DNA from: Acidobacteriota bacterium
Lineage (GTDB): Bacteria; Acidobacteriota; Terriglobia; Acidiferrales; UBA7541
DNA: 5,133 nt
NCBI GenBank assembly: GCA_016179005.1
Contig: JACOSF010000114.1
Coordinates: 1 to 5,133, forward strand
Direction of reading: 5' to 3'
Shown: positions 1-5,133 of the stretch, piece by piece
Numbering within the stretch: position 1 is the stretch's first letter
Layout of the letters: every line of letters begins with the position of its first letter
Notes under the pieces: model-generated
The model's input: the letters and a program-made list of their open reading frames with translations, nothing else
What the model was told of the DNA's origin: nothing
Databases searched by the model: none
Position numbers and translations under genes: made by a program

Positions 1-426
1 ATAGTCGCCCAGCGGTCCATTCATGCTGCCTTCGATGTGATGCACCGCGCCCGCTTCCATCAGATCCATCACCGGGGCATGACAGGGAAACGAAGCGCTG
101 GGGAACCACATCAGGTCGCGGACGCCCATGCGCGCCGCCGTCTGCAGCACCTGAAGAGCGATCTGGTCGCCGTTCCGCAAATGGTGGTGGGTGGAGATGA
201 CCATGCCGTCCTTCAACCCGCACTTGCGAAGGGCGGTTTCGAAGTCGGCAACTCTCTTGTCGCCCGAAGCCGGATAGGCTGCGCAGGAGCGAATCGGCGG
301 CGCGTGCTTACTTTTCGCCGGCCGGTAGCCATCGACGCCCTGGTAGGGGACTTGCGCCTGGCTATTCACGACTGTCGGCACTCGACGCCCTGCCGCATTC
401 AAGACAAATTTCACCGCGTCGCTCAT
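1..426 (-). CDS. citF: Citrate lyase alpha subunit, N-terminal part (runs off left edge)
   Basis: The first 142 codons are present, starting ATG at 426 and still open at base 1; the full family protein is about 510 residues. CitF is the citrate:acetyl-ACP transferase subunit: it exchanges the acetyl group on the carrier protein for citrate, making citryl-ACP for CitE and releasing acetate. Diagnostic stretches are ALRKCGLKDGMVISTHHHLRNGD in two parts, ALRKCGLKDGM (65-75) and VISTHHHLRNGD (76-87), corresponding to E. coli AIRRSGLQDGM and TVSFHHAFRGGD. Then come ASFPCHAPVMDLMEAG (111-126), matching the DCHAP segment, and GSMNGPLGDY (133-142), matching GLRGPLAE. The first 60 or so residues are poorly conserved, as in other CitF proteins. 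It follows the CitD-CitE fusion directly, in the usual citD-citE-citF order. Catalytic residues farther along the chain lie outside the window, so intactness cannot be judged. Confidence 0.88.
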   Translation of the reverse strand, partial: MSDAVKFVLNAAGRRVPTVVNSQAQVPYQGVDGYRPAKSKHAPPIRSCAAYPASGDKRVADFETALRKCGLKDGMVISTHHHLRNGDQIALQVLQTAARMGVRDLMWFPSASFPCHAPVMDLMEAGAVHHIEGSMNGPLGDY

Positions 427-429
427 CTA

Positions 430-1656
430 TTATCCCTTCTCCGGCGGGAGCAATCCCATCGCCTTTGCCTGGCCGACCAGTTTGAGGGCGCGGTGCACCA
501 CGGGCGCGTCGATCATCTTGGAGCCGAGACTGACCACGCCAAGTCCGCGGCGCTGTGCGTCCTCGAATGCGGCGACAATGCGCAGTGCTTTTTGAATTTC
601 TGCCGGCGACGGGGCGAAGGCTTCGTGGATCACCGGAATCTGTCGCGGATGGATGCAGCCCATCCCTTGGAATCCCAGGGCGCGCGAGCGCTCGCCCCAG
701 CGGCGCAGGCCGTCGAGATCGTCCACGTCGCCGTAGACGGAATCAATCGCCTGCACGTCGGCGGCGCGAGCGGCGTTCACCAGCCGCAGCCGGGCGTACC
801 AGGATTCGTCGCCTTGCGTGGTCTTCACCACGCCCAGGTCAGCGGTGTAGTCTTCCAGGCCAATCGTGAGTGCGGCGATACGCTCCGAAGCGGAGACGAT
901 CGAAAATGCGTTCTCGATTCCCAACGCCGATTCAAGAATGGGCATCAACCACACCGGCCGGTCCAGCCGGCAGCGCGTGGAGATTTCGTGGATGCGCCCA
1001 TCGGCTTCCACTAGTTGTTCCGCCCGCTCCACTTTAGGAATCAAGACGAGATCCGGCCCCTCGGGAATGACCTCGTCGAGGTCCACCAGCCCCATGGGCA
1101 ACTGGTTGATGCGAACCATGCGCTCGGCCGCGCCAAAGCTGACGCCACGGAGAGCGTTGCGCACCAGAATCCGCGCCGTGTCCTTTTCGGCCGCGTGAAC
1201 GGAATCCTCGAGATCCAGAATGACGGCGTCCGGCCCGTGGAGGCCGGCGTTGATGAAGAACTTCGGTTCGCTGCCCGGAAGATAGAGCCGCGAGCGCCGC
1301 ACGCGATCCTTCGCCGAGGCAAGCGGCTGCACGACCTGTTCCGGCAGAGCGCGCTTTCCTTCTCCGAGGCCCGCGCGACGTACCGCGGCCTCCAGGCGGG
1401 CGGCGATGGCGAAGGGGAGTGCGCCCTGGTCGCGAATGTGCACTCGCGCGTTGGATACTCCCAGTTCTTTCAGAACCTGGCTCGCCTGGGTTTGAATCGC
1501 AGCGCCGTAGTATGGCGCGACGCGGGATTCCACTTCGATCGCGATGCCGCCTGTTTCGCGCGGCTCAAACAGGACATGCAGGTCGGATCGAACGTCCTCT
1601 GCGTCGCGACCCGCCGTGGCGGGTTGTGTGGAGTGCGTCTTGGCCGTGCCGGTCAT
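430..1656 (-). CDS. Citrate lyase acyl carrier protein / citryl-ACP lyase fusion (CitD-CitE)
   Basis: This 408-residue protein joins two citrate lyase subunits that are normally separate. Residues about 20-97 resemble the gamma subunit CitD (about 98 residues in E. coli), which carries the substrate on a phosphoribosyl-dephospho-CoA arm; the clearest match is the end, with a DQGAL box (76-80) and ARLEAAVRRA like the DDKGAL...ARLEALLARA of CitD. A linker (about 98-117) leads to a CitE/HpcH-type TIM barrel: RRSRLYLPGSEP (120-131), DAVILDLEDSV (143-153), the substrate-binding Arg182 in VRIN, LIPKVE (205-210), Mg2+-ligand candidates Glu242 in PILESALG and Asp269 in GLEDYTADLG, then AIDSVYGD (303-310) and GFQGMGCIHPRQI (328-340). 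CitE cleaves citryl-ACP to acetyl-ACP and oxaloacetate. The usual modified serine context (LESSD in Klebsiella) is here DVRSD with Ser24, preceded by about three extra residues. The gene ends three bases before citF. A related lyase for a citrate analogue is possible. Confidence 0.88.
   Translation of the reverse strand: MTGTAKTHSTQPATAGRDAEDVRSDLHVLFEPRETGGIAIEVESRVAPYYGAAIQTQASQVLKELGVSNARVHIRDQGALPFAIAARLEAAVRRAGLGEGKRALPEQVVQPLASAKDRVRRSRLYLPGSEPKFFINAGLHGPDAVILDLEDSVHAAEKDTARILVRNALRGVSFGAAERMVRINQLPMGLVDLDEVIPEGPDLVLIPKVERAEQLVEADGRIHEISTRCRLDRPVWLMPILESALGIENAFSIVSASERIAALTIGLEDYTADLGVVKTTQGDESWYARLRLVNAARAADVQAIDSVYGDVDDLDGLRRWGERSRALGFQGMGCIHPRQIPVIHEAFAPSPAEIQKALRIVAAFEDAQRRGLGVVSLGSKMIDAPVVHRALKLVGQAKAMGLLPPEKG
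433..442 (-). promoter_or_regulatory. Ribosome binding site for citF inside the end of the CitD-CitE gene
   Basis: The minus-strand purine run GGAGAAGGGA covers the last codons of the CitD-CitE gene, six bases before the citF ATG at 426. The upstream stop TAA (432-430) and this start are only three bases apart, so the two genes are probably translationally coupled. That would suit subunits needed in equal amounts. Confidence 0.7.
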
Positions 1657-1660
1657 TGCT

Positions 1661-1666
1661 TCCCTC
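1661..1666 (-). promoter_or_regulatory. Ribosome binding site that decides the start of the CitD-CitE gene
   Basis: GAGGGA on the minus strand precedes the ATG at 1656, with GAGG six bases from the start codon. The reading frame stays open upstream to 2214, but that stretch overlaps the dehydrogenase gene in another frame and encodes Arg-rich sequence with no recognisable domain. The start at 1656, just after the dehydrogenase stop, is therefore chosen. Confidence 0.75.
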
Positions 1667-1679
1667 GCTTTCCGGCGTC

Positions 1680-2864
1680 TTACAAGTGGCAGAGAATGGC
1701 GTCTGTCATTTGAGAGGTGGTTGTGGCGCCCTTCTTGAATACGTCCGGTCCGCCGGTGAGTCGCAGCATATCGTAGGTGCGCACTTTGCCTTCGCGGACG
1801 ACCGCCGCTACTGCATCGCGCACGCGTTTGGCTTTGTCTGCTTCGCCAACATGGTCGAGCAGCATCGCCGCGGAAAGAATCATCGCGATGGGATTGACAA
1901 TGGGGGGATCCAGCTTCTCGTATTTCGGAGCGGAGCCGTGCGTCGGCTCGAACACCGCCACGTCGTCGCCTATGTTTCCGGAACACGCAAAGCCCAGCCC
2001 GCCAACCAGGCCGGCGAACGCGTCCGAAGCGACATCGCCGAAGAGATTGCTGGCGACGATCACGCCGTAGTCCTCCGGATTCTTGGTCAGCCACATCATT
2101 TGCGCGTCGATGTTCGTGGACCACAGGGCGATCCCCGGAAACTCTTTCTGCACTCTCTTGGCTTCCTCTTCCATCATGCCGGAGGTTTCGCGGAGGACGT
2201 TCGGCTTTTCGCAAACGGTCACGCCCTTGTAACCGAATTTACGAGCGTAGGTGAAGCCCGCGCGCAGAATCCGCTGGCAGGCGTTCTTGGTGATGATGCG
2301 CACCGAGATGGCCAGTTCCGGGCCGGGCACCTGCGCGAACGGCTTGAACTTCGGATGCGACGCCAGGGCGTCGCGCACCTGCGCCGGCGGGTTCGTCCAC
2401 TCCACGCCGCAGTAGAGGCCCTCGGTGTTCTGCCGGAAGATCACCGAATCCACGCGGGGTTCCTCGCTCCCGCCGTCGAGCGTGCGGCGGATGAAATTCA
2501 AAGGATTGCCGGGGAAGGAACGGCACGGACGGATGCAGATGTCCAGACCGAATCGCTGCCGCATGGTCACAATGGGACTGAAATAGCTGTAGCCCTTGCC
2601 GTGAAGTTCGGGCCGCAATTCATCGTCGGCTTCTTTCTTGGGCTTCGAAGTGATGGCGCCAAAGAGGCCCAGCTTGTGTTTCGCCAGCAGGTCGATGGTT
2701 CGATCCGGCAGCGCGTTGCCTTCGTTGCACCAGAAATCCCAGCCGATGTCTCCGTGTACGTACTCCGCATCGAATCCCACCGTCTTCAGCACGCGAATCG
2801 ATTCGGGCAAAACGGTTTTTCCGATCCCGTCGCCGGGCATGCTCACCACTGTGTACCGGGCCAT
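1680..2864 (-). CDS. Isocitrate/homoisocitrate/isopropylmalate dehydrogenase-family enzyme
   Basis: This 394-residue cytoplasmic enzyme belongs to the beta-decarboxylating dehydrogenases, which oxidise and decarboxylate (2R,3S)-2-hydroxy acids such as isocitrate using NAD(P)+ and Mg2+. MPGDGIG (residues 9-15) opens the fold. Aligned by eye to E. coli Icd, Arg102, Arg112 and Arg144 match the substrate arginines 119, 129 and 153; Tyr151 in NTEGLYCGVEW and Lys220 in EKPNVLRETSG match catalytic Tyr160 and Lys230; Asp253, Asp277 and Asp281 (NLFGDVASD) match the metal ligands. The cofactor loop THGSAPKY (308-315), Val323 before NP, and Tyr364/Arg368 in TYDMLR coincide with the NADP+ determinants K344, Y345, V351, Y391 and R395. 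The segment SPIVTMR (96-102) has Ile98 where Icd has Asn115; this SPIV-x-x-R form recalls homoisocitrate dehydrogenases. Its gene is 84 bases after the aconitase-type gene and 23 bases before the citD-citE fusion. The family is certain; substrate and cofactor are inferred from residues. Confidence 0.9.
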   Translation of the reverse strand: MARYTVVSMPGDGIGKTVLPESIRVLKTVGFDAEYVHGDIGWDFWCNEGNALPDRTIDLLAKHKLGLFGAITSKPKKEADDELRPELHGKGYSYFSPIVTMRQRFGLDICIRPCRSFPGNPLNFIRRTLDGGSEEPRVDSVIFRQNTEGLYCGVEWTNPPAQVRDALASHPKFKPFAQVPGPELAISVRIITKNACQRILRAGFTYARKFGYKGVTVCEKPNVLRETSGMMEEEAKRVQKEFPGIALWSTNIDAQMMWLTKNPEDYGVIVASNLFGDVASDAFAGLVGGLGFACSGNIGDDVAVFEPTHGSAPKYEKLDPPIVNPIAMILSAAMLLDHVGEADKAKRVRDAVAAVVREGKVRTYDMLRLTGGPDVFKKGATTTSQMTDAILCHL

Positions 2865-2871
2865 ATGAGTT

Positions 2872-2876
2872 CTCCT
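2872..2876 (-). promoter_or_regulatory. Strong ribosome binding site fixing the start of the dehydrogenase gene
   Basis: AGGAG on the minus strand stands seven bases before the ATG at 2864. It settles the start against an upstream in-frame codon at 2909, which would add 15 unconserved residues (beginning MAACRPALTS). Starting at 2864 gives MARYTVVSMPGDGIG, which places the GDGIG motif near the N-terminus as the family expects. Confidence 0.8.
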
Positions 2877-2892
2877 GGATGAAGTTAGTGCC

Positions 2893-2911
2893 GGGCGGCA
2901 TGCAGCCACCC
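2893..2911 (-). other. GC-rich intercistronic hairpin
   Basis: In the transcript, GGGUGGC and GCCGCCC can pair over seven positions (one G-U wobble) around the five-base loop UGCAU. It lies in the 84-base gap before the dehydrogenase gene, about 17 bases before that gene's Shine-Dalgarno sequence. No run of U follows, so it is not a typical intrinsic terminator. It could set mRNA stability or the relative expression of the two halves of the operon, or it could be chance in GC-rich DNA. Confidence 0.35.
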
Positions 2912-2948
2912 TGACAATTAAGACTAAAAACCCCCGCGGCGGATTCTC

Positions 2949-4898
2949 CTAGGCCAGACCCAGCCGCCGGCGAATCAAGTTCTCCACGCCACCCACGGCG
3001 ACGAGCGACTGTGCCACCGATCCCAGCGCAGCAAATGGGAACTGCTCGCCGCGCCAATGGATCGTCCCCGAGGCGAAGTCGATCACAATTTCGTCTTCCG
3101 GAATAATCGTTTTTTGTCCGCCGGCGATCGGCTGGGCGAATTGCTCCTTGAGCCGGACCACCAGCTCCGGGCACTCCACACACGGATAGCCGGAGTTGAA
3201 GGCATTGCGCAAATAAGTCTGCGAGAAGCTGCCGGCAATGACCATCGCAATGCCTTTAGCGCTGAGGGCGGTCACGGCTTGCTCGCGGCTGGAGCCCGTG
3301 CCGAAGTTGAAGCCGCTGACGACGACGTCCGTTGCCCGCGTCCGCGCGGCGAACTCCGGATCATAGTTCTGCATGACGACTTGCGCCATCTGCTCCCTCG
3401 GCACGTCGTCCTTATAGGTGTACTCCTTGCCGTAAATCCCGTCCGTGTTGAGATTGTCCTGCGGGAGAAAAACGAGCCGGCCGCGCAGTTCGCGGGGGAA
3501 ACCCGGGAGGATTTCTACTTTTTCCGTGGCCGGTGCGGATGCACTCACAAAAACTTCGATGCGGCGCGTGACTTCCCGCCCTTGCCATTCCGCAGGCCCG
3601 CGGATGTAACCCGCGACCGCGGAAGCCGCCACCACGGCGGGGCTCGCGAGGTAGCACAGCGCATCGCGCGAACCCATGCGGCCTTTGAAGTTGCGGTTCG
3701 TCGCCGATATGCCCACCTCACCCGCCTCGAGCAGACCGGTCCCCAGCCCAATGCACGGGCCACAGCCGGGAGAAAGCGCCACGGCTCCCGCCTCGAGCAG
3801 TGTGTTCCAAATTCCCCGGCGTTCGGCTTCCGCCTGTACTTCAGCGCTCGCGGCCGCCAGATAGAACTTCACCTGCGGCGCCACTTTCTTGCCGGAAAGC
3901 ACACGGGCGGCTTCGGCCAAATCCTCCACACGGGAGTTCACGCACGAAACGAGGTACGCCTTCTGAATCGCCACGCGCCGCTTTTCCATCTCCGCAAGTG
4001 ACGTCATCTTCCAGACGGTGTCCGGACCGGAAATGTGCGGCGTCAACTCGCTCAGGTCGAGCGTGATCCGCGCGGCATAGGCGGCATCCGCGTCGGGCAT
4101 CGGCGGCGACGCGGCCCAGGCTCTCAAGTCTTCCTCGCGGATGCGATCGATTCCCGCGGCCGCGAGCTGTTCGCGGCGTGATTTCAGATAGGCGAGTGTC
4201 ACTCCGTCCACCGGAAACCAACCCACCAGCGCGCCCCACTCGGTACTCATGTTCGAAATGGTGAGCCGCGCGTCCATGCTCAGGCTGGCGATGCCCGGGC
4301 CGGTGAACTCTACTGCCGCATTCAACACCTCTTCTTTGTTGTACAGGCCGCAGAGAGTGATGATGACGTCCTTGCCGGTCACGCCGGGCGCGAGCTTGCC
4401 CGTCAGCACCACCTGCACGGTGCGCGGAATCTGCCACCAGGTTTCACCCGTGGCCCAAATAGCTGCGGCGTCGGTGCGCACCACCGGTGTGCCCACGGCG
4501 CCCAGGGCACCGCACATGTTCGAGTGGGAATCGGAAGCGACAACCAACGAGCCCGGCGCGACATAACCTCTCTCGACCATGATCTGATGACCGATGCCTG
4601 TGCCCGCCGGGTAGAAGTCCACGCCGTGCGCGCGCGCGAACAGCTCGATGTTGCTGTACTTGAGGAGATTTGATGCTTCGGTGTTCTGGATGTCGTGGTC
4701 AAGGGCGAACACGGGCTGGCGAGGGTCGTGAATCCGGCCAGCGCCAATCGTCTTGAACTTTTTCATCACCGCGGACGTGTTGTCGTGCGTCATCACATGC
4801 CGCGGACGGATGGAGATGATGTCCCCCGTGCGCAGCGGGCGCTTCGGCCCGTCCGCAAGATGCGCCTGCGCGATTTTCTCAACGATCGTCTGGCCCAT
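2949..4898 (-). CDS. Aconitase-superfamily hydratase, homoaconitase (Lys4)-like, single chain
   Basis: This 649-residue protein is a cytoplasmic Fe-S hydro-lyase that should isomerise a tricarboxylate through a cis-aconitate-type intermediate. The 4Fe-4S ligands are present: Cys319 in SCVNSRVEDL, and Cys379 and Cys382 in SPGCGPCIG. The N-terminal part carries DHDIQNTEASN (residues 67-77), VDFYPAGTGIGHQIM (93-107), SDSHSN (122-127), GTPVVRTDAAAIWATGETWW (136-155) and STEWGALVGWFPVD (218-231). The C-terminal swivelling domain (about 455-649) has DNLNTDGIYGKEYTY (481-495) and the substrate-loop motif GFNFGTGSSREQA (529-541). These blocks match, from memory, fungal homoaconitase Lys4 (about 690 residues) more closely than AcnA, AcnB or two-subunit LeuC/LeuD. 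Both domains are in one chain, unlike the LeuC/LeuD-type enzymes common in prokaryotes. The gene ends in TAG and lies between the MmgE/PrpD-like fragment and an isocitrate-dehydrogenase-family gene, an arrangement that fits hydration followed by oxidative decarboxylation. Superfamily membership is very secure; substrate (citrate/isocitrate, homocitrate or another analogue) is not settled. Confidence 0.9.
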   Translation of the reverse strand: MGQTIVEKIAQAHLADGPKRPLRTGDIISIRPRHVMTHDNTSAVMKKFKTIGAGRIHDPRQPVFALDHDIQNTEASNLLKYSNIELFARAHGVDFYPAGTGIGHQIMVERGYVAPGSLVVASDSHSNMCGALGAVGTPVVRTDAAAIWATGETWWQIPRTVQVVLTGKLAPGVTGKDVIITLCGLYNKEEVLNAAVEFTGPGIASLSMDARLTISNMSTEWGALVGWFPVDGVTLAYLKSRREQLAAAGIDRIREEDLRAWAASPPMPDADAAYAARITLDLSELTPHISGPDTVWKMTSLAEMEKRRVAIQKAYLVSCVNSRVEDLAEAARVLSGKKVAPQVKFYLAAASAEVQAEAERRGIWNTLLEAGAVALSPGCGPCIGLGTGLLEAGEVGISATNRNFKGRMGSRDALCYLASPAVVAASAVAGYIRGPAEWQGREVTRRIEVFVSASAPATEKVEILPGFPRELRGRLVFLPQDNLNTDGIYGKEYTYKDDVPREQMAQVVMQNYDPEFAARTRATDVVVSGFNFGTGSSREQAVTALSAKGIAMVIAGSFSQTYLRNAFNSGYPCVECPELVVRLKEQFAQPIAGGQKTIIPEDEIVIDFASGTIHWRGEQFPFAALGSVAQSLVAVGGVENLIRRRLGLA

Positions 4899-4904
4899 TC
4901 CTAA

Positions 4905-4908
4905 CCTC
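4905..4908 (-). promoter_or_regulatory. Ribosome binding site that decides the start of the aconitase-family gene
   Basis: On the minus strand GAGG lies six bases upstream of the ATG at 4898. A GTG at 4910, four codons upstream in the same frame, is also open and has AGGA shortly before it, so the longer start is possible. The ATG is preferred for its better spacing and because the protein then begins MGQTIVEKIA, a normal start for aconitase-superfamily proteins. Confidence 0.55.
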
Positions 4909-4935
4909 ACTTCTTCCTGCTCCGCGGAGAGCGGC

Positions 4936-5133
4936 CTAGCGCTTTCCTGCTTTGCCTCCCTGTTTGTCTTTCCGCTTGGCCGACTTCTTTGCCCGCGCGT
5001 CCGACTTCGTCAGAGCCATTAGCTTGCTGACGGAGCCCAGCTTCTCCAGGTTCCAGATGGCGTCCGTCAATTTCTTCTTCGCTGCTTTCGACAGCACGCC
5101 TTCGGCAAGCGCCGCGAACTTCTCTTCCACCTC
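4936..5133 (-). CDS. Probable MmgE/PrpD-family protein, C-terminal fragment (5' end outside window)
   Basis: Only the last 65 codons are present; the frame is open at the right edge (first codon GAG) and ends in TAG at 4938-4936. A GTG lies at 5130 but is almost certainly internal. The visible start, with KFAALAEGVL, then a Lys-rich helix, then AIWNLEKLGSVSKLMAL, matches from memory the closing helices of MmgE/PrpD proteins, whose C-terminus typically reads KFxxLaxxVL...vWxLExLxdVsxL. Family members include 2-methylcitrate dehydratase and cis-aconitate decarboxylase, so the enzyme would act on a tricarboxylate. After this match comes an unusually basic tail of about 22 residues (KSDARAKKSAKRKDK then QGGKAGKR), which I do not regard as part of the domain. 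The next gene begins 37 bases downstream, implying co-transcription. The identification rests on a short fragment; the specific reaction cannot be told. Confidence 0.6.
   Translation of the reverse strand, partial: EVEEKFAALAEGVLSKAAKKKLTDAIWNLEKLGSVSKLMALTKSDARAKKSAKRKDKQGGKAGKR

Noticed and set aside
37..1014. Plus-strand open frame of 325 codons opposite citF and the CitE domain.
   Set aside because: No recognisable motif; the opposite strand carries clear CitF and CitE motifs throughout.
1657..2214. Upstream open extension of the CitD-CitE frame, which would give a 594-residue protein.
   Set aside because: It overlaps the dehydrogenase gene on the same strand in another frame, encodes Arg-rich sequence without a domain, and a good ribosome binding site sits at the internal ATG at 1656.
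1419..2882. Plus-strand open frame of 487 codons opposite the dehydrogenase and CitD genes.
   Set aside because: It is antisense to two well-supported genes, matches no family, and has the His/Arg/Ala-rich composition of a shadow frame in GC-rich coding DNA.
2888..2920. Possible promoter in the 84-base gap (minus-strand TTGTCA as a -35 box).
   Set aside because: The only weak -10-like sequence (TAACTT) is about 24 bases away, too far for a sigma-70 promoter.
2928..2945. GC-rich stretch followed by TTTTT on the minus strand just after the aconitase-family stop, considered as an intrinsic terminator.
   Set aside because: The GC-rich stretch cannot form a stem with a reasonable loop; only four pairs or fewer are possible before the T run.
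3057..4001. Plus-strand open frame of 314 codons opposite the aconitase-family gene.
   Set aside because: It is antisense to strongly conserved Fe-S and swivelling-domain motifs and shows no domain of its own.
4920..4929. Ten-base perfect palindrome CTCCGCGGAG in the gap before the aconitase-family gene.
   Set aside because: Too short and too GC-rich to distinguish from chance, and no second copy was noticed elsewhere in the window.

Overview
The window is a GC-rich bacterial segment in which every gene supported by the sequence lies on the minus strand, so transcription runs from base 5133 down to base 1. Genes are tightly packed (gaps of 37, 84, 23 and 3 bases) and each internal start has a Shine-Dalgarno-like sequence, so this reads as one operon continuing past both edges. 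No phage, IS, CRISPR, tRNA or rRNA sequence was seen. The source cannot be fixed from this sequence alone. GC-rich codon use and protein style suggest a soil-type bacterium (Acidobacteria or a deltaproteobacterial/Rokubacteria-like lineage), but this is a weak inference.

Layout in transcription order: (1) 5133-4936, the C-terminal end of a probable MmgE/PrpD-family protein (2-methylcitrate dehydratase / cis-aconitate decarboxylase superfamily) with a Lys/Arg-rich tail; (2) 4898-2949, a complete single-chain aconitase-superfamily hydratase that most resembles fungal homoaconitase (Lys4), with all three Fe-S cysteines; (3) an 84-base gap holding a short GC-rich hairpin and a strong ribosome binding site; (4) 2864-1680, a complete beta-decarboxylating dehydrogenase of the isocitrate/homoisocitrate/isopropylmalate family; (5) 1656-430, a fusion of the citrate lyase acyl carrier protein (CitD) to the citryl-ACP lyase subunit (CitE); (6) 426 to the left edge, the first 142 residues of the citrate lyase alpha subunit (CitF).

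Together the genes encode enzymes for tricarboxylic acids: a dehydratase-type enzyme, an aconitase-type isomerase, an oxidative decarboxylase, and a complete set of citrate lyase catalytic domains. The simplest reading links citrate (or an analogue) to isocitrate and 2-oxoglutarate on one side and to oxaloacetate plus acetate on the other. It could run in the catabolic direction or as a partial reductive TCA route.

Three features make a non-citrate substrate worth considering. The hydratase is Lys4-like. The dehydrogenase carries an SPIV-x-x-R substrate motif instead of the S-x-N-x-x-x-R motif of ordinary isocitrate dehydrogenase. The CitD domain is altered around the serine that normally carries the prosthetic group.
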